A stretch of DNA of 64,000 nt from Glaciimonas soli (GTDB lineage: Bacteria; Pseudomonadota; Gammaproteobacteria; Burkholderiales; Burkholderiaceae_D): contig NZ_WINI01000005.1 in the NCBI RefSeq assembly GCF_009497155.1, positions 62,001 through 126,000 on the forward strand. Direction: 5' to 3'. Shown piece after piece: positions 56,330 to 64,000 of the stretch; within the stretch, counting starts at the first letter, position 1; every line of letters starts with the position of its first letter. The position numbers were made by a program, and so were the translations under genes. The notes under the pieces are model-generated. The model saw nothing but the letters and a program-made list of their open reading frames with translations. It did not search any database and was not told the DNA's origin.

Positions 56330-57004
56330 ATGAACAGTCTAAACAAAAAAGCTATCGTCGAGCTTGTTCGTATGCCACTTATATTGGCTGCGGCACTATT
56401 TATTCCAGTATGGACTTTTGATTATTGGCAAGCCTGGGTTTTGCTGATCGTGTTTTCACTATCGGCAATTGTCATTAGCGTCTATCTGATGAAGCATGAT
56501 CCTGCGTTGCTGGCGCGGCGCATTAAAGGTCTTGGTTCTGAAAACGAAGCCAGTCAAAAAATCATTCAGATTGTAGCGGCAGTGATCTTCATTTCCTTGT
56601 TCATCATTCCCTCCATCGACCATCGTTTCGGATGGTCAACCGTGCCAATGGCTATCGTCATCGTCGGCAATATTTTTGTATTGCTGGGCTTTTTCATTGT
56701 CTATTTGGTGTTCAAAGAAAATACCTACACCTCAGCAATCATAGAAATCGCCGCTGAGCAAAAAGTGATATCAACCGGGCCTTATGCGCTGGTGCGTCAT
56801 CCAATGTACGGCGGCGCGTTGATCATGCTATTTGGCATTCCCCTCGCGCTTGGCTCGTGGTGGGGCTTATTTGCGTTTTACCCGATGCTGTTAGTGATCG
56901 TCTGGCGTTTGCTGGATGAGGAGATTTTTTTGGCAAAAAATTTGCCCGGCTACGAAGAGTACACTGAGAAAGTGAAGTATCACTTAATTCCGCACGTTTG
57001 GTAA
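56330..57004 (+). CDS. isoprenylcysteine carboxyl methyltransferase-like membrane protein
   Basis: 224 residues with about five membrane helices. The C-terminal GPYALVRHPMYGGALIMLFGIPLALGS... then RLLDEEIFLAKNLPGYEEYTEKVKYHLIP is the hallmark of the ICMT/PEMT (NnrU/DUF1295-like) methyltransferase group, where the RHPxY and E-E motifs bind S-adenosylmethionine. Substrate is unknown; phospholipid or isoprenoid-linked acceptors are possible. Followed closely by a small membrane-protein gene. Confidence 0.85.
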   Translation: MNSLNKKAIVELVRMPLILAAALFIPVWTFDYWQAWVLLIVFSLSAIVISVYLMKHDPALLARRIKGLGSENEASQKIIQIVAAVIFISLFIIPSIDHRFGWSTVPMAIVIVGNIFVLLGFFIVYLVFKENTYTSAIIEIAAEQKVISTGPYALVRHPMYGGALIMLFGIPLALGSWWGLFAFYPMLLVIVWRLLDEEIFLAKNLPGYEEYTEKVKYHLIPHVW

Positions 57005-57071
57005 TTTGACAGCCAGCCCAGCTGAATTAATGGTTATAAATTCAATTGAGCTAACTTCCAGGAGGTGTGCC

Positions 57072-57314
57072 GTGGATATCCATCTGCTTAAAGAGATACT
57101 GCTCTGGTGCGCGATTATCAATTATGCGCTACTGCTGATGTGGGCCGGCATCTTCATTTTTGCGCATGACTGGTTATTTCGCTGGCATAAATGGTGGTTC
57201 ACGTTCTCAGTCGAAACGTTTGATGCATTGCATTATGCCGGCATGGGAATCTACAAAATTGCCATCTGGCTGTTTCTTTTGGTGCCTTTGATAGTTCTTT
57301 GTTTTACGACATAG
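57072..57314 (+). CDS. small membrane protein, DUF6868-like
   Basis: 80 residues from a GTG start (MDIHLLKEILLWCAI) with a perfect AGGAGG seven bases ahead. An ATG 22 codons upstream, right behind the previous stop, has no site. Two membrane helices (IINYALLLMWAGIFIFA and IAIWLFLLVPLIVLCF) and a middle segment FRWHKWWFTFSVETFDALHY. Function unknown; probably co-transcribed with the methyltransferase-like gene. Confidence 0.75.
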   Translation: MDIHLLKEILLWCAIINYALLLMWAGIFIFAHDWLFRWHKWWFTFSVETFDALHYAGMGIYKIAIWLFLLVPLIVLCFTT

Positions 57315-57316
57315 AA

Positions 57317-57511
57317 CTATCGCGCCTCATCAATCCAAGCCTGTTGAATCGCCTCAAGAATTTTCTCACCAGAGCGGTTTTTGTCATCATCAAACCCATC
57401 CAGCTCCAGCACCCAGTTATGCAAATCCGTGAAGCGGATTTTTTCTGGATCTACATCCGGAAATTTATCGTATAGCGCTTCTGCAATGTGCAGCGTGTCG
57501 GTCCATTTCAT
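57317..57511 (-). CDS. iscX: Fe-S assembly protein IscX
   Basis: 64-residue acidic protein, the usual size. MKWTDTLHIAEALYDKFPDVDPEKIRFTDLHNWV and FDDDKNRSGEKILEAIQQAWIDEA are diagnostic. Modulates IscS and may donate iron. GAGGAC precedes the ATG. Last gene of the isc operon, 15 bases behind fdx. Confidence 0.95.
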   Translation of the reverse strand: MKWTDTLHIAEALYDKFPDVDPEKIRFTDLHNWVLELDGFDDDKNRSGEKILEAIQQAWIDEAR

Positions 57512-57526
57512 ATTATTCGTCCTCTA

Positions 57527-57871
57527 TTATTTTGGATGATTTTCGCTGGCATGATTGATGGTGTATTTCGGAATTTCAACCACCAGATCTTCCTCGCCAA
57601 CAATCGCCTGACACGACAAACGTGATTGCGCTTCCAAGCCCCACGCCATATCCAGTAAATCTTCTTCTTTATCGTCTATTTCACCCAACGAAGCAAAGCC
57701 TTCACGCACAATCACGTGGCATGTAGTGCAAGCGCAGGATTTTTCACAGGCGTGTTCGATATCGATGTCATGCTCAAGCAAGGCATCGCATACCGATACC
57801 CCTTTAGTAACATCAAGCACGGCGCCGTCAGGGCAATAAGTAGGATGGGGAAGTACGACAATTTGAGTCAC
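57527..57871 (-). CDS. fdx: ISC-type [2Fe-2S] ferredoxin
   Basis: 114 residues; electron donor for cluster assembly. Cluster Cys lie in HACEKSCACTTCHVIV and LSCQ (C-x5-C-x2-C ... C), adrenodoxin type. GTG start (MTQIVVLPHPTYCPDG) with AGAGGT seven bases before it. Between hscA and iscX, separated from hscA by a full REP/MITE element. Confidence 0.96.
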   Translation of the reverse strand: MTQIVVLPHPTYCPDGAVLDVTKGVSVCDALLEHDIDIEHACEKSCACTTCHVIVREGFASLGEIDDKEEDLLDMAWGLEAQSRLSCQAIVGEEDLVVEIPKYTINHASENHPK

Positions 57872-57895
57872 TGAAATTACCTCTGAAATGGGTGT

Positions 57896-58035
57896 TTAAG
57901 TAATGCCAAATAAGCAATTTGAAAAATACCACCGTCATCCTCGCGAACGCGAGGATCCAAATTGCGCAATATGGATTCCCGCGTTCGCGGGAATGACGAA
58001 GTCATTTTCAAAATAATTGTTTGGCCTTATTCATA
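57896..58035. repeat. REP/MITE-like element, full copy, inside the isc operon
   Basis: About 140 bases. Left end AAGTAATGCCAAATAAGC, right end on the other strand AATAAGGCCAAACAATT; each arm carries ATTTGAAAA or TTTTGAAAA and a GTCATCC/GTCATTCC plus CGCGAACGCG palindrome. It fills the gap between hscA and fdx. Confidence 0.85.
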
Positions 58036-58053
58036 TTTAAAATTATGCGCTAA

Positions 58054-59919
58054 TCAAGAAATCTGATTCAACGTCTTACCAGTCAATGCATCATGCACGC
58101 TTCTATCCATACGACGGGCAGCAAAATCTTCGGTGCCTCGCGCGAGTGCTTCGACTGCGGCTTTAATCACCAGATGATCATCGCCTTGCGCCTTAGCTCG
58201 AACATCTGCGATCAGCAAGGCAATCGCGTCACGTTCTTGCTGGGACAATAATGCGTCATCACTGTTCAATGCCGACTCCGTCGCCAACACAATCCGTTCA
58301 GCTTCGACTTGCTCTTCTCGCAATGCGCGCAATTTCATGTCAACATCGGCGGATGTAAACGAATCCTGCAGCATTTTGGCGACTTCATCATCACTCAAAC
58401 CATAGGATGGTTTAACAGTAATCGAAGCTTCCACGCCGGAGCGTAACTCACGCGCTGAAACCGATAACAAGCCATCGGCATCGACTTGATACGTCACGCG
58501 TATCCTCGCAGCGCCAGCCGCCATTGGCGGTATGCCACGCAACTCAAAGCGCGCCAATGATCGACAATCGCTGACTAACTCACGCTCACCCTGCAACACA
58601 TGCACGGCCATCGCGGTCTGACCATCTTTGAAAGTGGTGAATTCTTGCGCACGTGCGCAAGGGATCGTTGAATTACGCGGGATGACTTTTTCTGCCAGCC
58701 CTCCCATGGTTTCGATACCGAGCGATAAAGGAATCACATCCAACAATAACCAGTCATCGCCCGCCGCACGATTGCCAGCCAATAAATTTGCTTGAATCGC
58801 CGCGCCCAATGCCACCACTTTATCCGGGTCAATATTGGCTAACGGCGTCGTCTGAAAGAAATCACCGACGGCTTTGCGCACGGTAGGCATGCGGGTTGCG
58901 CCACCGACCAGCACCACTCCATCAACATCATCGACAGTGATATCGGCATCGCGCAACGCTTTTCTGGTTGGCGTCAGGGTTTTGCCGATGAGGTGGTCGG
59001 TTAATTCAGCAAACTCACCGGCGGTTAATGTCAGATGTACTTGTTCGCCCGAATTGAGAACCATATCAATCGTGGTTTCTTCCTTCGTCGACAACAATTC
59101 CTTAGCCTCACGCGCCTTGACCAATAAGGCGCGCGTATCGCTGTCAGACAATGGCGCTAACTGCGCTTGCTGGCTGATCCAGCACAGCAGCCTATGATCA
59201 AAGTCATCCCCACCAAGCGCAGAATCGCCGCCGGTGGCCAATACTTCAAACACACCTTTAGTCAATTTCAAAATCGAAATATCAAACGTGCCGCCACCCA
59301 GATCGTAGACCACATACACGCCTTCCGATGCACTATCCAAGCCATAGGCAATCGCCGCGGCGGTAGGTTCGTTCAACAGACGTAATACATTTAACCCAGC
59401 CAGCTGCGCAGCATCTTTGGTAGCCTGGCGTTGTGCGTCGTCAAAATAGGCAGGCACCGTGATCACCGCACCGACCAGATCGTCACCCAGTGCATCTTCT
59501 GCCTGTTGGCGCAATGTCGCTAAAATCTGTGCTGAAATTTCGACAGGACTTTTAACACCAGCCACCGTTTTCAGCTGCACCATGCCGGGCGCATCTTGAA
59601 AATCGTAAGGAAGATTTTCGGCGTAAGCGATATCTTTCAGGCCACGGCCCATGAAACGCTTCACCGACAAAATCGTATTCTTAGGATCGGTAATCTGTGC
59701 TGCTTGCGCTTTGTAGCCAATGTGCGCATGGCCGTTGGGCAAATAACGCACTATGGATGGCATCAATGGACGCCCCTGCTCGTCGTTCAACACTTCGGGA
59801 ATACTGTTACGCACCGTCGCCACCAGGGAATTGGTGGTACCCAGATCAATCCCGACTGCCAACCGATGTTGGTGTGGCGCGGTGGACATGCCTGGTTCTG
59901 AAATTTGGAGAAGAGCCAT
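58054..59919 (-). CDS. hscA: Fe-S assembly chaperone HscA
   Basis: Hsp70-type ATPase that moves clusters off IscU. 621 residues: [17 protein letters not shown] phosphate-1 loop, [35 protein letters not shown] and [16 protein letters not shown] of the ATPase domain, then the beta-sandwich and helical lid. The start [19 protein letters not shown] fits HscA of related bacteria. Weak ribosome site. It is separated from hscB by an exporter gene. Confidence 0.97.
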   Translation of the reverse strand: MALLQISEPGMSTAPHQHRLAVGIDLGTTNSLVATVRNSIPEVLNDEQGRPLMPSIVRYLPNGHAHIGYKAQAAQITDPKNTILSVKRFMGRGLKDIAYAENLPYDFQDAPGMVQLKTVAGVKSPVEISAQILATLRQQAEDALGDDLVGAVITVPAYFDDAQRQATKDAAQLAGLNVLRLLNEPTAAAIAYGLDSASEGVYVVYDLGGGTFDISILKLTKGVFEVLATGGDSALGGDDFDHRLLCWISQQAQLAPLSDSDTRALLVKAREAKELLSTKEETTIDMVLNSGEQVHLTLTAGEFAELTDHLIGKTLTPTRKALRDADITVDDVDGVVLVGGATRMPTVRKAVGDFFQTTPLANIDPDKVVALGAAIQANLLAGNRAAGDDWLLLDVIPLSLGIETMGGLAEKVIPRNSTIPCARAQEFTTFKDGQTAMAVHVLQGERELVSDCRSLARFELRGIPPMAAGAARIRVTYQVDADGLLSVSARELRSGVEASITVKPSYGLSDDEVAKMLQDSFTSADVDMKLRALREEQVEAERIVLATESALNSDDALLSQQERDAIALLIADVRAKAQGDDHLVIKAAVEALARGTEDFAARRMDRSVHDALTGKTLNQIS

Positions 59920-59964
59920 AGAAATCGTCTACTTTTTTATTGAGGTAATGCGCGACATTATTGT

Positions 59965-60579
59965 CTATTGTGGCAACGCGATGCGGATGCCGAGAGCAAT
60001 AAATGCTGAGCCTGCCAAGCGATTCAGATAAGTGGCGGCGGATGCCTTGCGCTGAAAATAGGCGCCCACCATGCCGGAGAAACACGCGATGACACTAAAA
60101 ATTGCCAGCGCCTGCAAAATAAAAACGCCGGCGAGTAACAACATCTGCGCCGGAATATGCCCTGCCCCGGCATTCACAAATTGCGGCAAAAAGGCGATGA
60201 AAAATAGAGTGACTTTAGGATTGAGCATATTGGCGATCACGCTTTGCCAATAAATCCGCGACAATTTGACGTTCTTTGCAACGCCATCCAAATGGATGGC
60301 TGAGGTAGAAAGCAGAGTGCGAATCCCAAGATAGATCAGATAACCCGCACCTGCGTAACGTAGCAATGCATAGGCTGTCGGCGAAGCTTTGATTAATGCA
60401 GCAAAACCCAAAACTGCCAACATGGTATGAAAAACCAAACCTGAACTAAAACCTAGCGCAGCCACCAAGCCAGCTTTCTTTCCTTGGGAAATACCGCGTG
60501 TCAGCACATAAATATTGTCAGGTCCCGGCGCTAAAGTAAGCGTCATCGCGGCAAGTAAAAATAACCAGACTTCAGGCAT
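59965..60579 (-). CDS. LysE/RhtB-family amino acid exporter
   Basis: 204 residues, six membrane helices. LTLAPGPDNIYVLTRGISQGKKAGLVAALG is the family's N-terminal signature and NPKVTLFFIAFLPQFV the second. Exports an amino acid or homoserine lactone-like compound; the substrate is unknown. AGAGATC precedes the ATG. It lies in the same direction between hscB and hscA, an unusual place, with a half REP element on its upstream side. Confidence 0.92.
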   Translation of the reverse strand: MPEVWLFLLAAMTLTLAPGPDNIYVLTRGISQGKKAGLVAALGFSSGLVFHTMLAVLGFAALIKASPTAYALLRYAGAGYLIYLGIRTLLSTSAIHLDGVAKNVKLSRIYWQSVIANMLNPKVTLFFIAFLPQFVNAGAGHIPAQMLLLAGVFILQALAIFSVIACFSGMVGAYFQRKASAATYLNRLAGSAFIALGIRIALPQ

Positions 60580-60610
60580 GTTGATCTCTGCTTAGTTAAT
60601 ATTTTAATGA

Positions 60611-60680
60611 ATATTTTCGTCGATTCCCGCCAACGCGAGAATGGCGGTGGTACTTTCAAATCGATTGTTTGGTATTACTT
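60611..60680. repeat. REP/MITE-like element, half copy, inverted
   Basis: On the minus strand it reads AAGTAATACCAAACAATC, then ATTTGAAAGTACCACC and a degenerate CTCGCGTTGGCGGG palindrome. It lies between hscB and the exporter gene. Confidence 0.7.
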
Positions 60681-60683
60681 GCA

Positions 60684-61199
60684 TCACGATTCAAGGATAG
60701 AAAAAGTACTACTGATTTCTTCGCCAAATTTTTCTAAAAACATGAGTTGTCGTACCAGTCCGGCTGCTTTTTCGAAATCACGTGCATCCAACAACGTCGC
60801 AATTTGCAACAAATCTTTTTTACGTGCGGTTCGCAACGCATGATCAAGTCGTTCCAATGCTTCGATATCTTTTGCATCACGCGCATCATCCAGCGCTTCG
60901 CGCCACTCCATTTGCTGCATCAAAAAACTGCCGGGCATGGACGTATTCGACTCTGCCTGCAAATCGGCACCGTTGATTTCGCACAGATATGCCGCACGTT
61001 TATAGGGATTCTTCAGCGTTTGATATGCTTCATTCGCGCGTGTAGTCCATTGCATGGCGACACGTTTTTCTGCACCGGTTGCATTCGCAAAACGGTCAGG
61101 ATGGGTGCGATTTTGCACCTCATGATACGCCCGCTCTAACGCAGACAAATCAATTGAAAAATGCTGCGGCAGATGGAATAAATCGAAATGGTTTTGCAT
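60684..61199 (-). CDS. hscB: Fe-S assembly co-chaperone HscB
   Basis: 171-residue J-domain protein that brings IscU to HscA. The J domain has the HPD motif in NRTHPDRFANATG; the C-terminal helical domain (MEWREALDDARDAKDIEALERL onward) binds IscU. Ribosome site is weak. A hairpin at 61215-61239 separates it from iscA. Confidence 0.95.
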   Translation of the reverse strand: MQNHFDLFHLPQHFSIDLSALERAYHEVQNRTHPDRFANATGAEKRVAMQWTTRANEAYQTLKNPYKRAAYLCEINGADLQAESNTSMPGSFLMQQMEWREALDDARDAKDIEALERLDHALRTARKKDLLQIATLLDARDFEKAAGLVRQLMFLEKFGEEISSTFSILES

Positions 61200-61214
61200 A
61201 TGCGTTTACAACAA

Positions 61215-61239
61215 AAGCCTGTTCTACTGCAACAGGCTT
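61215..61239 (-). terminator. attenuator-like hairpin between iscA and hscB
   Basis: AAGCCTGTT / AACAGGCTT stem of nine pairs followed on the minus strand by TTTTG, 16 bases before the hscB start. The T-run is short, so it is more likely a partial terminator that lowers hscBA-fdx-iscX relative to iscRSUA. Confidence 0.55.
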
Positions 61240-61297
61240 AAATGGGGCGTAATTAAATCACGCTCGAGGGACATCAGATGCGCATTAAATCGGAATA

Positions 61298-61621
61298 CTA
61301 GATAGTAAAACTCTCGCCGCAACCACACTCATCCTTAACATTCGGATTGTAGAATTTAAAACCTTCGTTCAAGCCTTCGCGCGCGAAATCCAGTTCTGTG
61401 CCATCGATATAAGGCAGACTTTTAGGATCGACAAAAACCTGTATCCCATGCGATTCAAACACCGCATCTTCGCCTGTCTTTTCGTCGACATATTCCAGCT
61501 TATAAGCCAGACCCGAACAGCCTGTCGTACGCACGCCAAAGCGCAGGCCTATGCCTTTGCCGCGACGTTCGATGTAACGCGTAATGTGCTTCGCTGCTTT
61601 TTCCGTGAGTGTGATTGCCAT
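61298..61621 (-). CDS. iscA: iron-sulfur assembly protein IscA
   Basis: 107-residue A-type carrier of [4Fe-4S] clusters. The three conserved Cys are visible in [14 protein letters not shown] and [13 protein letters not shown] precedes the ATG; 14 bases behind iscU. Confidence 0.97.
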   Translation of the reverse strand: MAITLTEKAAKHITRYIERRGKGIGLRFGVRTTGCSGLAYKLEYVDEKTGEDAVFESHGIQVFVDPKSLPYIDGTELDFAREGLNEGFKFYNPNVKDECGCGESFTI

Positions 61622-61635
61622 AATGCTTGCCTTCT

Positions 61636-62043
61636 TTAAGCTGCTTGCTGCTCGCCAGTCGTAACGCCGTGCTTGGCTTTGTAATCTTCTACCGCCGCTT
61701 TGATCGCATCTTCCGCCAAAATCGAACAGTGAATTTTTACTGGTGGCAGTGCCAGTTCTTCCGCAATTTGCGTATTCTTGATAGCCATCGCCTGATCCAA
61801 AGTTTTACCTTTGACCCACTCTGTCACCAGCGAAGACGACGCAATCGCTGAACCGCAGCCGTAAGTTTTGAACTTGGCATCTTCAATCACGCCATTTGCG
61901 CCGACCTTGATTTGCAATTTCATCACGTCGCCACAAGCTGGCGCACCAACCATACCGGTACCAACGGTTTCGTCGCCTTTAGCAAAAGCACCAACGTTGC
62001 GCGGGTTTTCGTAATGGTCTAAAACTTTTTCTGAATAAGACAT
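61636..62043 (-). CDS. iscU: Fe-S cluster scaffold IscU
   Basis: 135-residue scaffold on which clusters are built. Ligands: Cys and Asp in [12 protein letters not shown], Cys in [13 protein letters not shown] and Cys in [10 protein letters not shown]; the HscA-recognition motif (LPPVK) is present. AAGGAGC precedes the ATG. Confidence 0.98.
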   Translation of the reverse strand: MSYSEKVLDHYENPRNVGAFAKGDETVGTGMVGAPACGDVMKLQIKVGANGVIEDAKFKTYGCGSAIASSSLVTEWVKGKTLDQAMAIKNTQIAEELALPPVKIHCSILAEDAIKAAVEDYKAKHGVTTGEQQAA

Positions 62044-62096
62044 GGTGTTGCTCCTTGTTTAATCTCTGCACAGTGCACAGAAAAATAATTTAATAA

Positions 62097-63350
62097 TTAA
62101 TGTGCTGCCCACTGAATGGTACTAATGTCGATTCCGTCTTTATACATATCCCACAGTGGCGACAATTCGCGCAATTTTTCGACTTTTGATTTGATCAAAT
62201 TAATGGTGAAATCAATTTCTTCTTCGGTGGTAAAACGACCGATAGTGAAACGAATCGAGCTATGCGCCAACTCATCGTTACGCCCCAAAGCGCGCAATAC
62301 ATAGGAAGGTTCCAGACTTGCTGAAGTACAGGCTGAACCGGACGATACCGCAATATCTTTAATCGCCATCACCAGAGATTCACCTTCAACATAGTTGAAG
62401 CTGACGTTGAGGTTGTGCGGCACGCGATGATCCATATCACCGTTGATATACACCTCTTCCATGGTCGTCAAACCGGCCGCCAAACGATCACGCAAGGCGC
62501 GAATGCGAACGATTTCTTCATTCATTTCATCTTTAGCGATTTGGAACGCTTCACCCATACCGACGATTTGGTGGGTTGGCAAAGTACCAGAACGCAGACC
62601 GCGCTCATGACCGCCGCCATGCATTTGCGCTTCGAGACGCACACGCGGTTTACGGCGTACATATAAAGCACCAATGCCTTTAGGGCCGTAGGTCTTGTGC
62701 GCTGTGAAAGTCATCAAATCGACTTTCCATTTTTCCAAATCAATCTCAACTTTACCGGTGGCTTGCGCAGCGTCACAATGGAAAATCACGCCTTTTTCAC
62801 GGCACAGTTCGCCGATTTCCGGAATCGGTTGAATCACGCCGATTTCATTATTGACCAGCATGACCGATACCAAAATCGTATCTGGGCGAATTGCTTCAGC
62901 AATTTGTTCTACCGTCACCAAGCCATTATCTTGCGGCTGTAAATAGGTCGCTTCAAAGCCTTGACGCTCCAACTCGCGCACCACGTCCAGCACCGCTTTA
63001 TGTTCGGTCTTGACTGTGATGATGTGCTTGCCTTTGGTTTTGTAAAAATTAGCCGCGCCTTTAATTGCCAGGTTATTACCTTCAGTCGCACCAGAAGTCC
63101 AAATAATTTCACGCGAATCAGCATGTACCAGCGCCGCAACTTGTTCGCGTGCGTCTTCTACTGCTTTTTCTGCCGACCAGCCATACATATGGCTGCGCGA
63201 AGCCGGATTGCCGAACTGCTCACGCAGGTAAGGAATCATTTTGTCAGCAACACGTGGGTCAATTGGCGTAGTCGCCGAATAATCCATGTAGATAGGGAAA
63301 TGCGGCGCTTTCAGCGTATCGATCAGACTTTTTTCCAGAGGTGCGTTCAT
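62097..63350 (-). CDS. iscS: cysteine desulfurase IscS
   Basis: PLP enzyme giving sulfur to IscU. About 417 residues: [19 protein letters not shown] holds the PLP Lys, [18 protein letters not shown] the mobile active Cys loop. I use the ATG of [14 protein letters not shown], with GGAG 11 bases upstream. The ATG three codons earlier overlaps the iscR stop by four bases (ATGA) and may start translation by coupling instead. Confidence 0.96.
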   Translation of the reverse strand: MNAPLEKSLIDTLKAPHFPIYMDYSATTPIDPRVADKMIPYLREQFGNPASRSHMYGWSAEKAVEDAREQVAALVHADSREIIWTSGATEGNNLAIKGAANFYKTKGKHIITVKTEHKAVLDVVRELERQGFEATYLQPQDNGLVTVEQIAEAIRPDTILVSVMLVNNEIGVIQPIPEIGELCREKGVIFHCDAAQATGKVEIDLEKWKVDLMTFTAHKTYGPKGIGALYVRRKPRVRLEAQMHGGGHERGLRSGTLPTHQIVGMGEAFQIAKDEMNEEIVRIRALRDRLAAGLTTMEEVYINGDMDHRVPHNLNVSFNYVEGESLVMAIKDIAVSSGSACTSASLEPSYVLRALGRNDELAHSSIRFTIGRFTTEEEIDFTINLIKSKVEKLRELSPLWDMYKDGIDISTIQWAAH

Positions 63351-63355
63351 AATTT

Positions 63356-63853
63356 TCATAACTCCAAGCTAGCAATTTGATGGCTGCGATGCATTACCAC
63401 CACGTTTTGTTCATGTTGCTTATTCTTTAGTAGCGCATGTTGCTGATCGACTAAATCTTTCAGCGATACTGAATCCAGATATTCCACCATCTTGGCATTC
63501 AGGGTTGACCATAAATCATGCGTCATACAACGACCGCCACCGGCATGTTCCGCGCTGTGGCAATTTTCCTTACCACCGCATTGCGTTGCATCCAGCGGCT
63601 CATCGACAGCAATAATAATGTCGGCAACGGTGACATCTTCAGCTCGACGCGCCAGATGATAACCACCACCCGGACCGCGCACCGACTCAACAATTTGATG
63701 ACGACGCAATTTGCCAAACAACTGTTCCAAATAGGATAATGAAATTTCTTGTCGCTCACTGATGCCAGACAGAGTCACCGGACCTTTATCCTGGCGCAAC
63801 GCCAGATCAATCATCGCAGTTACCGCAAACCGGCCCTTCGTAGTCAGACGCAT
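63356..63853 (-). CDS. iscR: Fe-S-dependent regulator IscR
   Basis: Rrf2-family repressor of the isc operon when it holds a [2Fe-2S] cluster. 165 residues from [19 protein letters not shown], with GGAGATACC before the ATG; 22 codons are open upstream without a site. Cluster ligands are C92, C98 and C109 with H112; the third spacing is five residues longer than in E. coli (C104/H107) because of an AEHAGGG-like insertion. The stop overlaps an iscS ATG. Confidence 0.96.
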   Translation of the reverse strand: MRLTTKGRFAVTAMIDLALRQDKGPVTLSGISERQEISLSYLEQLFGKLRRHQIVESVRGPGGGYHLARRAEDVTVADIIIAVDEPLDATQCGGKENCHSAEHAGGGRCMTHDLWSTLNAKMVEYLDSVSLKDLVDQQHALLKNKQHEQNVVVMHRSHQIASLEL

Positions 63854-63909
63854 GGTATCTCCGCTTGCAAAATTTTCTTTATCCCAATAATTCCTGATTC
63901 GATTAGTAC

Positions 63910-63915
63910 AGTATA
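63910..63915 (-). promoter_or_regulatory. iscR: iscR -10 box
   Basis: TATACT on the minus strand, 57 bases before the iscR ATG. The -35 region would fall inside the IscR box. Confidence 0.6.
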
Positions 63916-63919
63916 ACAA

Positions 63920-63942
63920 ACTTGACTGAATTAATCAGGTAT
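63920..63942 (-). promoter_or_regulatory. iscR: IscR type 1 binding site
   Basis: The 23-base minus-strand sequence begins ATACCTGATTAATT and ends CAGTCAAGT, matching the known type 1 consensus (ATASYYGACTRWWWYAGTCRRST) at all positions but one. It covers the expected -35, so holo-IscR would repress its own operon. Confidence 0.85.
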
Positions 63943-64000
63943 TACCCTACTCTGAATAATGGCTTTCTGTCCGATACACGACATTTGAATGGCAAAAAAG

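Noticed and set aside
63854-63919. N-terminal extension of IscR
   Set aside because: It would translate through the promoter region; the [11 protein letters not shown] start has a ribosome site and matches the family.
1-64000. tRNA, rRNA, transposase or prophage genes
   Set aside because: None found by reading both strands; the only mobile-looking DNA is the small palindromic family.

Overview
The window is bacterial chromosome, most likely from a betaproteobacterium of the order Burkholderiales. Oxalobacteraceae is my best guess, since the GC content looks close to 50% and the gene set fits Herminiimonas-like relatives. The support is the iscRSUA-hscBA-fdx-iscX order, the urate hydroxylase PuuD, the gcl/hyi/glxR/ttuD/pyk block and the etfBA plus long acyl-CoA dehydrogenase pair. 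I see no rRNA, tRNA, CRISPR array, transposase or phage gene.

Layout. 1-1304: 3' part of an MFS drug exporter. 1355-5043: acyl-CoA dehydrogenase and etfA/etfB, read leftward, with two perfect palindromes in the etfB promoter region. 5484-12692: tusA, a Nudix hydrolase, alaS, a His-rich exported protein, a glycerophosphodiesterase, a serine hydrolase and a small CxxC protein. 12840-22357: a purine catabolism locus with an ammonia-lyase and puuD on one side and a divergent LysR regulator, xanthine/urate permease, UraD-AllC fusion and 8-oxoguanine deaminase on the other. 22484-27361: a three-gene condensin-like operon of the MksFEB/JetABC type without a JetD nuclease. 27582-36080: DUF1185 protein, pyruvate kinase, glycerate kinase, tartronate semialdehyde reductase, hydroxypyruvate isomerase, glyoxylate carboligase and a divergent LysR regulator. 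36617-37636: a response regulator diguanylate cyclase. 37723-50382: four exported DUF11-type surface proteins, one of them a 2042-residue protein ending in a probable outer-membrane barrel. 50383-51180: a repeat-filled AT-rich gap. 51181-54572: prfB with its programmed frameshift, lysS and a hypothetical gene. 54801-57314: envelope and membrane proteins. 57317-63853: the isc operon with an amino-acid exporter gene placed between hscB and hscA, controlled by a clear IscR box at 63920-63942.

How it works together. Urate is oxidised by PuuD and carried on by UraD and AllC. Such pathways release glyoxylate, which Gcl, GlxR and TtuD convert to 2-phosphoglycerate and Pyk would finish as pyruvate, so the two metabolic loci around the condensin genes form one nitrogen/carbon salvage route. 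HIU hydrolase, allantoinase and the ureidoglycolate steps are not in the window.

The most interesting non-coding signals are two intergenic elements in the purine locus (14521-14648 and 20753-20874). They keep an identical asymmetric internal loop while the flanking helices change with compensation. There is also a dispersed palindromic REP/MITE-like family, and a block of 22-base tandem repeats before prfB.
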